This document shows, one piece after another, positions 36,120 through 48,668 of a DNA stretch of 64,000 bases. The notes beneath the pieces are model-generated. The model worked only from the letters and a program-made list of their open reading frames with translations. It was not told where the DNA came from and ran no database searches. Numbering within the stretch: position 1 is the stretch's first letter; the number at the start of each line of letters is the position of its first letter. Source of the DNA: Psilocybe azurescens (taxonomy: Eukaryota > Basidiomycota > Agaricomycetes > Agaricales > Agrocybaceae); assembly GCA_023853785.1 (NCBI GenBank), contig JAJIRX010000880.1, positions 1 through 64,000 on the forward strand, written 5' to 3'. A program made the translations under genes and the position numbers.

Positions 36120-36970
36120 TGTATCACTGCTGGCGCCGATCGCTGTATGTCCGACATACAGCGATTTATATACATGACTTATGTAATAATTGATGTATGT
36201 ATGGTATACAACAATTATGTTTAGAAATAATACAGATATCAGACATATATTGTGTTCAGTGGCTGTGTGTTAAACAAACACTATTTCTGTTTCTAAGCTG
36301 TAAGTAAATAAAATACCAAATAAACAGAATTTCTTTTCTTTGGCTTTTTGTCAAAGATACAGAATGGCTGTATATAATTACTGTATGTTTTACATACAGA
36401 TATGGTGTATATAATTGCTGTATGTTATACAAACATAACTTGTCTAAATAAAACTTACAGTTAAAGAACAGAACTTCTGTTAGTAAAACAAACTGAATTT
36501 GTGTATGTAATTACTGTATGTTGAACTTACACCAAAACATACCTGAGCCAGTTGAATACTGTATGTTTCAGTGTAAGTTTGACATACAGCAATTACATAC
36601 ACAAATTCAGTTTTACTAACAGAAGTTCTGTTCTTTAACTGTAAGTTTTATTTAGACAAGTTATGTTTGTATAACATACAGCAATTATATACAGCATATC
36701 TGTATGTAAAACATACAATAATTATATACAGCTATTCTGTATCTTTGACAAACAGCCAAAGAAAAGAAATGATGTTTAATCAGGTGTTTTATTTACTTAC
36801 AGCTTAGAAATAGTGTTTGTTCAAAATACAGCCACCAAACACAATATATGTCTGATATCTGTATTATTTCTAAACATAAATGCTATATGTCATACTTACA
36901 TCAATTCTTACATAAGTCATGTATATAAATCGCTGTATGTCAGACATACAGCGGTTAGCACCAGCAGTGT
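36120..36970. repeat. 0.85-kb palindromic element built of smaller dyads
   Basis: The left half (CACTGCTGGCGCCGATCGCT then GTATGTCCGACATACAGCGA) is mirrored on the right, ending in GGTTAGCACCAGCAGTG at 36968, with the centre near 36545. Within each arm GCTGTATGTNNNACATACAG-type dyads recur, so it is a palindrome of palindromes. TAT flanks both ends, which may be a short target duplication. No open frame of note. Probably a non-autonomous foldback element. Confidence 0.8.
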
Positions 36971-39756
36971 ATAGCCTTGAGGTTTGAAATAGATAGACGA
37001 TTGAATCAATGATAGGGAATGTAGCTGATCAAATAGTTGAAGTGGAGATTGAAAGTTGGAATGGAGATTGAAGTGGACTGTGAATGGGCGTCAACGTTGA
37101 ATATTGAGGGATGTGCTTCAGATAAAAATGTGAAATACTAATCCTGGCTTCTGCATGCAATGGGAAGTCAAGACAGACACTCTAAGCTTATAGATAAATC
37201 TCATATCCAATCAAAATTGGTGTATGACGGCATCAAAAGTCCCCCCAAAAAAATCCTGCCATTCCTTCTGTTTGTACCCCCGCCATCTTCCCACTTTTAA
37301 ACCCTGATCATCCTCATTTTCAGGCCTCATTGCCTGAGCAAATTGTTGGCACTGAGGACAATTCCTCCCTATGTTGCTCCAAATGCATCGCCCTCCAAGT
37401 TGTAAATCCTGCATCTGACAGCAACCCTAGCCCTTCCACACCGCCCTCTTGATCATCTCGTTCATCGCCATCTTCATCATCAGATTCAAACTCATCCTCA
37501 TCCTCATCCTTGTCATCTAGGTCACCTTTGCTGAGCCACATAAGTCGTGCCAATCGAGAGGTCATGGCAGCAATATAAGAATTTAGGCAAGAGTTGTTGC
37601 CACCGTCCACGTCCTGGGATCAAAATGCCAAGCCTGACAGACTCGAAGCAATTATTGACCGCCTGGATTGAGCTCAGACATCTGCAGGAGTTTTTGGAAA
37701 CAGAAAATTTGAATATACTATTACAATCTTTCTCAACTCAAGGGTAGTTAGATTAGTTAGTACGACCAATAGAAACAATTTTTTCTGAAAATTATAATTG
37801 AGGTGCCATGATCTTAAAAACATTTGAAATATGTGAACTTGGCTGGTTACTAAGCAGAAAATTTTTACAAAATGTAAACTAATCTATGTGCATCGTTGGA
37901 AGTCATTGCATGATTGATACTCTTCCTTGTTTCAAAGTTGTTCACCACCAAGTTTTTCTTTACTCTACAGAGAAAGTATTAGGGAGGGCAATAGATGGCT
38001 GCTCAAAAACTCACCTATAATATCTGGCCTTGAGAATGAGAGAACCATGATGTTTTTCTTGATAACAGGCCTGTGCTTCTCAATGCTTTTGTTTTGCCAA
38101 AGTGGCCTCCTCAGGTGACATTTGTAACCTACAATGTTTGAATATACAGTAAACCATAGCCATAAAAAATTCCACCTACTTTTTGAGTCTTTTTTGTTTG
38201 CGATCTTTTTTTGCTCTCGTTCTTGATTTCTGTAAAGATAAGTAGTGAGAAAGTGTCTTGGTTGTACAAGATGCAACTCACAGGTAATAATAGTTTTTCT
38301 TCTGGTAAGTTCTAAAGATCATTTGTCTATCTCGTGATAATACCTTCTGGCCATACTGGATAAAGGAGTCAAAGTCAAGGACAGTATAAGAGAATGAATT
38401 TTGTTCCATACCAAGTCTTGCCAAGTCTGTGATTCTAAATTTGGATTACCTTCCTAAAACAGACCACGCCCCCCAAAACACTCAAAATGTTGGACTTTTA
38501 GACTTATATACTAGTTCTCCTGATGCCTTTGGCGATGAATAAACAATGGAAATGGGCTATATATATTGTCTGGCCCTTGATTCCAATAAGTTTTTGACCA
38601 GAAATTTGTTTTGTACAATGTCATTAGGTGTTGAATTTTGGCGGAAGTGCAACCAGGAGTTACCTTCGGTTTGGTGAAACATGTTCCAGAAACATTCTGG
38701 CACATTAAATTTTGTCCCTTTCCCTACTAAAATTCTCCTACATTTATATAGAGGTTCTCTGTGGCTTCAAGAATATATAACTATGTATACAAAATGATGG
38801 TGTGTTCCCCCATTATGAGGCAATTTATCAATTATTTTAACCTGGAATCACCATTTCCCACCTGGAATCACCATGCAAAAGTCACCTTTGATACTCGTAT
38901 TGTTTCAGATGTCCCATTTTTGCCAACCTATTTTCAAAGTTTGATTAATTGATATCCTAGATACATGTACATTGTATCATATTCCACATATCTTTACTGT
39001 TTCCAGATATATAGACCTATTTGTCGTCTCAAATTTGCTAGGAATCACCATGCAAAAGTATTTTTGAGTTATACAATGTTTACACAAGTAGCTACTGTGT
39101 CGGCCGAAGGGGAGTATAGCTACATCATTGATCCCCACGCTGAATTCCAAGAATTGCAAGTGCAATGGGAGCACAATGGGAGCACAAAGGAGGGTGAGAG
39201 TGGTGTGCAGACTGTTAGGGATGTGGTTGGCAGCTCGCCCGATATATGAGGTCGAGGGGAGGTGGGATAGCAGGTAATAGGGAGGATGAGGATAAGAATA
39301 ACGGGGATGTTTATGATGAGGAGGATGGGTACAAGCTGGAGGTGCATGAGGGCATAGAGGTTGATGAGGCAGAGGAGTTGTATGGCGGGTATCTTGAGAA
39401 CAAGATGCCTGATATCCAGTTGTGGCTTGGTGAGCATCAGTGTGCTGAAGAACAAGAAATTTCAGTAAGATAGCATAGAAGAAAAGTAAATAGTGTACCT
39501 GCCATCCCAAAATGCTGGAACTGCCATTTTGAGTTCGGTTCAGTTAGCTTGTCGAGTGTATAGGCTTTCGTCAACATTCTTCGCAGTGTCTGTTGGCTTG
39601 TGCAGAGCAATATGCGGCATACATTGGGTTCTTTGTGGCATCTGTTGGGTCGTGCAGAGCAATATGCTGCATATCTTGGGTTCTTTGTGGCATCAGTTGG
39701 CTTGTGTGAGAGCGATACACGGCATACTGTCTTGCCTGCTGATGCTCTGGCGACTC
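36971..39756. other. Gene-poor stretch with coding remnants
   Basis: A minus frame at 37610-37320 has an acidic run (KDEDEDEFESDDEDGDE) followed by GFTTWRAMHLEQHREEL. Plus frames at 39100-39249 and 39246-39473 read as two shifted pieces of one acidic protein (VRDVVGSSPDI, then EEDGYKLEVHEGIEVDE). Neither is recognised; both look like decayed transposon genes. Confidence 0.35.
39601..39755. repeat. 52-bp tandem repeat, about three units
   Basis: TGCAGAGCAATATGCGGCAT at 39601 recurs with changes at 39653 and 39705. It lies immediately outside the left end of the 5.2-kb palindrome. Confidence 0.75.
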
Positions 39757-40169
39757 TGGCACATGGGACAGTGATCAAATGATGTACTATACGGAATTTG
39801 AATTATTTATGATCTAATGTGTCACACGGCCTGAAAGAGACTCACTGAAAAGCCAATTATCTTGTGCTTGTCACGGTGTCAAGTGAGGGACTAAAATTCT
39901 CATGTGAGGTACAGTGTCAAGTGGGCCCATCCCTGATACACCAAACACTGGCCCTGTGGGGAAATTTTTTGATTTAGGCAGCCGGTTTGCAGCAAATTTG
40001 GCACTGGCTACTGCCATTCTAATGACCATTCCATGGGATATTTTCATCCCTATTTTGATACTTTTACCATGGTTGGTTTACTAATTTAGATTCAATTGTA
40101 GAGAAAATTGGGGGAAGAAATAGAGCCAGAGGTCCACTCCAATTTATCCAGTTTCCTGGCTTCATGGAC

Positions 40170-41645
40170 ACTGCAATTAAGCATTGAAGTACAGAATGGC
40201 CTCCACTTTTGCAGAATTTTAAATTACATTCAATACATATTTTATATGCAGCTCTGTTCTTTCAAGAATAAATGTTCATTCAAAAATGTGGTAAATATGT
40301 AGTAAAATAGGTAAGAAATTTATGTGGTTTCCAAGCTATATGGCCTCCGCCACCAGCCATTGAAGCACAGAATGGCCTCCGCCTTTGCAGAATTTTAAAT
40401 TGCATTCAATACATATTTTTCATGCAGCTCTATTCTTTCAAGAATAAATGTTCATTCAAAAATCGCGGTAAATAGATAGTTAAATAGGTATGGAATTCAT
40501 CTGTTTCACTAGCTGTACGGCCTCCACCACAAGCCATTGAAGCACAGTACGGCCACCGCTTCTGCAGAATTTTTAAATACATTCAACACATATTTTGTAT
40601 GCAGTTCCAATCTGTCTAGAATAAATTTTCATTCAAAAATGCGGTAAATGGATAGTAAAATAGGGATGGAATTCATCTGTTTCACTAGCTGTATGGACTC
40701 CACCACAAGCCATTGAAGCACAGTATGGCCGCCGCTTCTGCAGAATTTTTAAATACATTCAACACATATTTCGTATGCAGCTCCAATCTGTCAAGAATAA
40801 ATGTTTATTCAAAAGTGCAGTAAATAAGTAGTAAAATAGGTGTGGAATTCATCTGTTTTAATAGCTGTACGGCTTCCGCTATCAGCCATTGAAGTACAGA
40901 ATGGCCTCCGCTTCTGCATAATTTTTAAATACATTCAACACATATTTCGTATGCAGCTCCAATCTGTCTAGAATAAATGTTCATTCAAAAATGTGATAAA
41001 TAGGTAGTAAAATAGATAGAAAATTTATGTAGTTTCCAAGCTATACGGCCTCTGCCACCAGCCATTGAAGCACAGAATGGCCTCCGCTTCTGCATAATTT
41101 TTAAATACATTCAACACATATTTCGTATGCAGCTCCAATCTGTCTAGAGTAAATGTTCATTCAAAAATGCAGTAAATAGGTAGTAAAATAGATAGAAAAT
41201 TTATGTAGTTTCCAAGCTATACGGCCTCTGCCACCAGCCATTGAAGCACAGAATGGCCTCTGTTTCTGCACAATTTTTAAATACATTCAACACATATTTC
41301 GTATGCAGCTCCAATCTGTCTAGAATAAATGTTCATTCAAAATTTCAGTAAATAGGTAGTAATAAAGGCATTGAATTTATCTGTTTCCCTAGCTGTATGA
41401 CCTCTGCTATCAGCCATTGAAGCACAGTATGGCCTCCGTTTCTGCAGAAATTTTAAATACAACCAATACATATTTTGTATGCAGCTCCAATCTGTCTAGA
41501 ATAAATGTTCATTTAAAAATGTGGTAAATAAGTAATAAAATAGGTATAGAATCTATCTGATTTGCTAGCTGTATGGCTTCCACCATCATTCATTGAAGCA
41601 CAGAATGGCCTCCGCTTTTGCATAATTTTCAATTACTATTGATTC
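40170..41645 (+). repeat. 177-bp satellite, left array (about 9 units)
   Basis: Units are anchored by GCCATTGAAGCACAGAATGG at about 40353, 40530, 40703, 40880, 41057, 41233, 41410 and 41587, giving a period close to 177 bp. Each unit holds GTATGCAGCTCCAATCTGTC and AATAAATGTTCATTCAAAAA. Units differ from each other, and the differences are mirrored in the right array. Confidence 0.9.
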
Positions 41646-42879
41646 AAAAAATCTATGCAACCTTTCCATGGACAGAAGATTTGAGTTGTAGACTGAGGAG
41701 AGCCACATACAGTATCATTCCTTGGCTGCCATTTTCCTGCCCACTTAGAAACACATGTATAGACTTATATATTTTATTGTAAACAGCTCTTATATAATCT
41801 CTGCTGTCCCGTTTTTCTCTGACATTGACCCCCAGTCTTTTTTTAATGGCAAGGTGTCAATCTAATTTTAATTAATACTGTACAATACCAAATACATGGT
41901 CAAACCTTTGATTGCACTTCATTTTTCTCTTCAAGTCTTCTGAAATTAGAATTATTCTGAGACCGTACAACCTGCGGCAGCATATTTCTGAAGATTTTTG
42001 TAGTGTGTAAATCAGAGCTAATAGAAAATTATTACATTGTATTCATATACTTGTTATTGCCTAAATTAGCAAAGTGCGGCACACTGACTTGAGGTCAACT
42101 TGAGAGTTGTAAAGAGAATGTTATGCTTCTTGCGGGTACTCTATGACTTCAAAACCTAGATAGATAGTGACAGAATAATACATTCTTTGATATATTTGAC
42201 TTGAAATAATTGTTTAGGCCAATATTAAAAAGCACCTTTGGGCCATAGGTCAACCAAGGTTTGCAATGGTTCATAACACCACATTCTAGCAACTTTCAAA
42301 CCAATTTTGCAAACAACTTCTTACATCTAAATATTTCATTAGAATTTACTCTGGAGTGCTTGCTGATTATGCCTTCACAGTTATAGAACTATATGAGCTG
42401 TAATAACTTAGGAATCTTGATTATATGTTTCACAGAGAGCCCGAAATCACCACAGGCTACCATATTATGACAATAAATATCTTTACCATCCTTGGAATTG
42501 TCTGTAAAAGATGCTCGAGAATCGAAGTATCTGGAGCTTTCTAATGATGTTTTTATCTAGCTTATCCGTACAGCCAATAAATGGATATGCAACACCTGAA
42601 CTTTATGATGATGATACACCTCAACAAAAGATATGATTAAGTGCCTGTACAATATAAAGAAGACCATTAGTTCAACAGGATATGTTCCAAGATTGATTTA
42701 AGGTCTCCAATGGCACCTAGAGGCCAATGGGGTAGGAGAGTATAAGTTTTTGACATTCAAGCAGAGGCCGCCTCTGTTGATTATACTAGGAATACAAACA
42801 AAGTGACTGATCTGGCCACCGATGAGGTAACATTTTTGTATCAATTTACAAAGATTGGTAATATTGATTGAATGTAATT

Positions 42880-44510
42880 AAGAATTCAGCTGAAGCGGAG
42901 GCCGTACTGCCCTTCAATGCATGATGGCAGAGTCCACACATCTAAAAAACTGCATAGAGTGTATATTTATTTTGTAACTTGTACACTATATTTTTAACAT
43001 GCACATTCACTTACGAAACAATGAAGTTGCATATGATACATATATGTTTTAAATGCAATTGAAAAGTGGAGGCCATACTTTTCTTCAATGGCTGGTGGCG
43101 GAGGCCGTATAGCTAGTGAAACAGATGAATTGCATACCTATTTTATTACTTATTTACCACATTTTTAAATGAACATTTATTCTAGACAGATTGGAGCTGC
43201 ATACAAAATATGTATTGGTTGTATTTAAAATTTCTGCAGAAACGGAGGCCATACTGTGCTTCAATGGCTGATAGCAGAGGTCATACAGCTAGGGAAACAG
43301 ATAAATTCAATGCCTTTATTACTACCTATTTACTGAAATTTTGAATGAACATTTATTCTAGACAGATTGGAGCTGCATACGAAATATGTGTTGAATGTAT
43401 TTAAAAATTGTGCAGAAACAGAGGCCATTCTGTGCTTCAATGGCTGGTGGCAGAGGCCGTATAGCTTGGAAACTACATAAATTTTCTATCTATTTTACTA
43501 CCTATTTACTGCATTTTTGAATGAACATTTACTCTAGACAGATTGGAGCTGCATACGAAATATGTGTTGAATGTATTTAAAAATTATGCAGAAGCGGAGG
43601 CCATTCTGTGCTTCAATGGCTGGTGGCAGAGGCCGTATAGCTTGGAAACTACATAAATTTTCTATCTATTTTACTACCTATTTATCACATTTTTGAATGA
43701 ACATTTATTCTAGACAGATTGGAGCTGCATACGAAATATGTGTTGAATGTATTTAAAAATTATGCAGAAGCGGAGGCCATTCTGTACTTCAATGGCTGAT
43801 AGCGGAAGCCGTACAGCTATTAAAACAGATGAATTCCACACCTATTTTACTACTTATTTACTGCACTTTTGAATAAACATTTATTCTTGACAGATTGGAG
43901 CTGCATACGAAATATGTGTTGAATGTATTTAAAAATTCTGCAGAAGCGGCGGCCATACTGTGCTTCAATGGCTTGTGGTGGAGTCCATACAGCTAGTGAA
44001 ACAGATGAATTCCATCCCTATTTTACTATCCATTTACCGCATTTTTGAATGAAAATTTATTCTAGACAGATTGGAACTGCATACAAAATATGTGTTGAAT
44101 GTATTTAAAAATTCTGCAGAAGCGGTGGCCGTACTGTGCTTCAATGGCTTGTGGTGGAGGCCGTACAGCTAGTGAAACAGATGAATTCCATACCTATTTA
44201 ACTATCTATTTACCGCATTTTTGAATGAACATTTATTCTTGAAAGAATAGAGCTGCATGAAAAATATGTATTGAATGCAATTTAAAATTCTGCAAAGGCG
44301 GAGGCCATTCTGTGCTTCAATGGCTGGTGGCGGAGGCCATATAGCTTGGAAACCACATAAATTTCTTACCTATTTTACTACATATTTACCACATTTTTGA
44401 ATGAACATTTATTCTTGAAAGAACAGAGCTGCATATAAAATATGTATTGAATGTAATTTAAAATTCTGCAAAAGTGGAGGCCATTCTGTACTTCAATGCT
44501 TAATTGCAGT
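42880..44510 (-). repeat. 177-bp satellite, right array (about 10 units, inverted)
   Basis: The complement of the left array, with units anchored by CCATTCTGTGCTTCAATGGC. A pair-by-pair match is visible: the CAACCAATACATATTTTGTA variant at 41460 has its complement at 43200. One extra diverged unit lies at 42880-43060 toward the centre. Confidence 0.9.
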
Positions 44511-45057
44511 GTCCATGAAGCCAGGAAACTGGATAAATTGGAGTGGACCTCTGGCTCTATTTCTTCCCCAATTTTCTCTACAATTGAATCTAAATTAGTA
44601 AACCAACCATGGTAAAAGTATCAAAATAGGGATGAAAATATCCCATGGAATGGTCATTAGAATGGCAGTAGCCAGTGCCAAATTTGCTGCAAACCGGCTG
44701 CCGAAATCAAAAATTTCCCCACAGGGCCAGTGTTTGGTGTATCAGGGATGGGCCCACTTGACACTGTACCTCACATGAGAATTTTAGTCCCTCACTTGAC
44801 ACCGTGACAAGCACAAGATAATTGGCTTTTCAGTGAGTCTCTTTCAGGCCGTGTGACACATTAGATCATAAATAATTCAAATTCCGTATAGTACATCATT
44901 TGATCACTGTCCCATGTGACTCCAGATGATTGACAGGTAGCATTAGGCTGTGTCGTTGATGTGTCATTGTGTGCAGATAGTTTGGCATGGCCGATGTGGA
45001 AAGTTGGGCTTTGTAAAATGTGATGGGTGTTCTGGATGCAAGATTGCAGCAGAGATC

Positions 45058-45205
45058 AGTACTTTACAGTGCCCCACAGGTACCAGTCGGAACCGCTTGG
45101 ACCCAGTCGGAACCAGTCGGAATCCAATCGGAACCAGTCGGAATCCAATCGGAATCCACTTGGACCCACTCGGAACCGGTCGGAATCTGGTCAGAATTTC
45201 TCATA
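45058..45205 (+). repeat. Isolated left end of the GTACTTTAC family
   Basis: CAGTACTTTACAGTGCCCCA is followed by an array of GGAACCAGTCGGAATCCAAT words. It has the layout of the left ends at 1 and 14636, but no matching right end is seen downstream. Probably a truncated copy. Confidence 0.6.
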
Positions 45206-46270
45206 ACGTACTTAATCAGTGTATAATACAATGCTTAGTCATCATTACATAATAACTGTGGGTCCATCAATAAACAACAAAGCCGAATGTGATTACTTAT
45301 GACTGACAAGGCCGATGATTACTAGTCATCAATATACACACCTATATTGCACCCGAACACCATCAATCTAATTATGACATTAACCCTGCCTATTTATAAA
45401 CGTCATCCAGATGAGCCCAGTGTAATCCACCCCGCCGTCCCCGTGTTTTCCTGCACAAGCGTCTGTAGTAGCATTAGATATATTAATAAAATGTAGTGCC
45501 CACTTTAGCGCGCCCAAAACAAGCCAAAAACGACCCAAAACGGGGCCCAAAACGATATATTGCCCCTGCGGGGCCAAATGCTATTTATTTACATGTATTG
45601 TCCATCACCAGCCCATCTGCCGCGCCAGGCTGCTCATACATTAAATTGGGCAGTTGGGCAACTGCCCGCCAGAATACATAGTATGCTTTGGGCAACTGCC
45701 GGGGCGTATTATATTCTCATAGCCACTACAGGTGTCTACTATCCTTTACCTGTTGTTCGTTTTGATCATCTGTTCGTTTTGTGATCGCTCATCAATGATT
45801 TCATCAAAAATATAAAACTCCGCATATGCCGACGAGAAGCCGGTACGTATTACCACATGCATTGAATTCCGTTCAATCGACTTCTCATCGACTTTTACGC
45901 GCCGCCGATATGCCGTTTTTGATGGCTGTGATGGGTTGATGGGAGGTCTTTTTCCTCATCCTTAGGTTTCTCTTAATGTACTCCGATATGTTCTCTCTCT
46001 TCAAGAACACGCCCCGTTGTCAATAGGTTCAAATACAGACTCTACAGGGAATAAATCTACTGTACATGGCACCCTATGGAACAATGGAAGGTATTTTATT
46101 TTGAAGTTCGGGGGGGGGGGGGGGGGGAACCCCAAAATAGCGAGTGGGGGTCAATTTGATTAAATGTACATCCAAAGCATCATACCGCAGACGAACGGGG
46201 AGCTCTACATCATGACAATGCTACACTCCTGACCCTTTGAAGTGCCCCAGAAGCGTAAGTCGCTCCCAGA
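45206..46270. other. Spacer with a G18 homopolymer, no gene
   Basis: Contains GGGCAGTTGGGCAACTGCCC near 45650, a short dyad, and a run of 18 G at 46110-46127. No supported coding region. Confidence 0.5.
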
Positions 46271-48345
46271 TCACACGCTCAATAACCTGCTCCGGGTGAG
46301 TGGCGAATTCAGGGCTGTATTGATATTGTCAAGGAAGTTCTCCTTGAGGTGAGCTTTATGGCATGCTAAAACGTTGAAAGTGAAGGCGTCCTCCAAGGCT
46401 CTTGGAGGATCAACAAGTAATATATCTGAGAATAGCCTGTACATGACCAAAATGAGGTTGACGATGTAGGTTGCCAGAAGTCTCGCTGTCGAGGGACTAT
46501 TTCGCCTATAAGTGACTGAATATCCGGCGGCTAGAGATAAACACACTATTTTTTATAGTTGCCGCAAAGGTATTGAATAGCCTGAAGGCCGAAGCCGAAC
46601 TCGCGCAACAGAGGCACTAAAACGGTGGCACCTGTTGTACCATAACCTGATACGGGCTCAGTGGGCAATCTGAAAAGGAAAGAAGAAAAACGCCTCAATC
46701 ACATATCCCATTTTCCTTCAGTCGACTTACGGAATCATCTTCACATGATCGTCGATCATGGGCTTGATAAGGCCAATTATTTCAGTAAAAAATTTGGTCC
46801 CTGACAAGATCTGAAACCCACGTCCGACGTCAATGATGATAGCAGAAACCTAAACCTAATGGAACTCACCTTGGTGGGGTCATTGAAGTTCCAAACCTTC
46901 AATACGTCGTCATGAATGCGATGGATGCAGTCAATTAAAATTTGATCTTCAAAGGCGCTGCTTTGACCAAGATCCCGCCAATACTCTGCATCGGGCTCGT
47001 GAGCACATCGTTTGAATGAGTAAGAGAACGCATAGACCTACGTTTAAAACCTTCGCTGATGATGCAAGATAAGCGCAGATCGCAGGAATACCGGAAGGAA
47101 CTGGACGCTACCTGATAGAGACGTCAACCTTCTGCCGGGCATTGACTTGCTGAGCCATGACCCAGAGAACCTGCAGTTTATCCTCGATATCATGTAGCAT
47201 ACTACGAGTCTTGTTTGTCAGGTCAATGAGCGTCTCTGTGATATGGGTGGCATCAATATGGAGCAACCGAAGAGGTGAAATGAACAAACGTCCAGCGCTG
47301 TGGTCGGTTGTTGAGACTTTCACACAATGTATCAAGCGATCTGTTCGCGACTTCACCCATTCCTCCTGCAGCTCCTTGACAGATCTATCGAAAGAGTCTG
47401 ATGCATCTCTTTCAGCATCATCATTCCTCTTTTGCTCAGACGTCCCTGCATGACGTTCTTGTCTCCAAAACTGTGTCACGAGCTGGTCATACTTAGTGAA
47501 GACTGCGACGATGGGAATGTTGACTGTACATACGAATGATAAGTTATCGCTCAGTCAACGAAGCGTCGAAGCTCACATTCTTTGGCAAGTTTCAACAGCC
47601 CCTCGTCACCCGTTTGCAGTAGTCTTCCCCCTCCAGGGGTGTCTCAACACAGAACCTACCAATAGGGATAAAGAGGAATGGGCGACCGTTTACGGGTCGT
47701 ATGAACCAAGTCTCACCATATGGCGTGAATTTTTTCAGGAAGATCACACTTCCAACGATTTTGGAGAAATTCTTCGACTGTCTCCCAATTGACCTTGGAG
47801 CCGACCTCAAAACCCTTACTGTCGTGCAGGATGAAGCGAGGATTCGCAGATGACGTGTACTCCCGCTCGATATTGGCATCTCCCGTACGACCATGAGCAA
47901 TATCAATCTAGAGCTTGGTTGAATTCCAGTCATAGCACGCCAGATAACACGAACCTGGTCAGGATCGATGTTGAAAATGCTTCGAACGAGAGAAGATTTC
48001 CCTACACCTGACTAACCCCACTTGTGAGTGCAGTTGCACGGGTGACAGGATAAGGATCCTCACATTTCCGACGAGAACGATGCGAAACCTCAAATACACA
48101 TGAGTATCAGACAGTGCTTTTTGCTGCTGATTATGTGCTCACTTTGGACATTCCGCGAGAGTCTTATCTACTTGAGAGGGTAAACTTTCCGGGATGGCAG
48201 GTATCTGGGCTTGTTGCTCGATTTGAGGAGGCATATCAGAGTGGGTTTCTGTGACGACAGGTTTGGGCAAAATCAGCAAACCGGGCCTGGGTTGGAAAGT
48301 TTCTTCTGGTCTTGGGCCAGGCTTTCTCTTCCTTCTAAAACACAT
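46271..48345 (-). CDS. P-loop GTPase (MMR_HSR1-like), mushroom multicopy family, paralog 2; one frameshift
   Basis: Exons read from splice sites: 48345-48143, 48088-48064, 48011-47955, 47907-47717, 47655-47577, 47523-47112, then several 3' exons to 46271. The N-terminus is short and Pro-rich. The G domain has FRIVLVGNSGVGKSSLVR as P-loop (split by an intron after GN), DxxG in ILHDSKGFEVGS, and TKYD. The C-terminal half is helical (VWNFNDPTK, ending near FLDNINTALNSPL). In exon 5 the frame shifts: a C5 run at 47627-47631 appears one base short; the reading before it (WFCVETPLEG) and after it (GDEGLLKLAKE) both fit the family. It resembles the gene at 30897-32399. Whether it is functional depends on that base. 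Confidence 0.75.
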
Positions 48346-48668
48346 ATCGTGGTGGTGGTAAGCTACTGAGGTGTGGCGGTCGTTATTCGGTCGTACTTGT
48401 CCACGTGTTGTCCACTGTGGCAGAACATGCTCGCCTCGAGGACCTCAAGTCAAGGCACAGAACGCCCGCAGTTCGGTGGCCTGATTGCGATCCAGAACTA
48501 TCCACGTGAAATGACTTTCAAACATTTTGTAACTTGCTCTCATGTAGGCTCACCTGTGCTCAAAACCATTCTTTCCCTTGAAATTTCCGTAATGAGTCCA
48601 ATGAAGTACCTATTCAGCCAAAATACACTCGACAGAGCTGATAGAGAAGTACGTATGCTAGCCCCCAC

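Larger units (their letters stand above)
39757..44925. mobile_element. 5.2-kb palindromic, essentially non-coding element
   Basis: The end CACATGGGACAGTGATCAAA (about 39757) is repeated inverted, ending TTTGATCACTGTCCCATGTG near 44925. The outer ~400 bp of each arm is unique but mirrored (for example GGCAGCCGGTTTGCAGCAAA and its complement). The inner arms are mirrored arrays of a 177-bp satellite. The centre (about 41640-43060) is not palindromic. No frame above 64 codons occurs inside. Flanks ACTCTGG (left) and ACTCCAG (right) may be a worn 7-8 bp target duplication. It has no transposase of its own, so movement would need help in trans. Confidence 0.8.
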
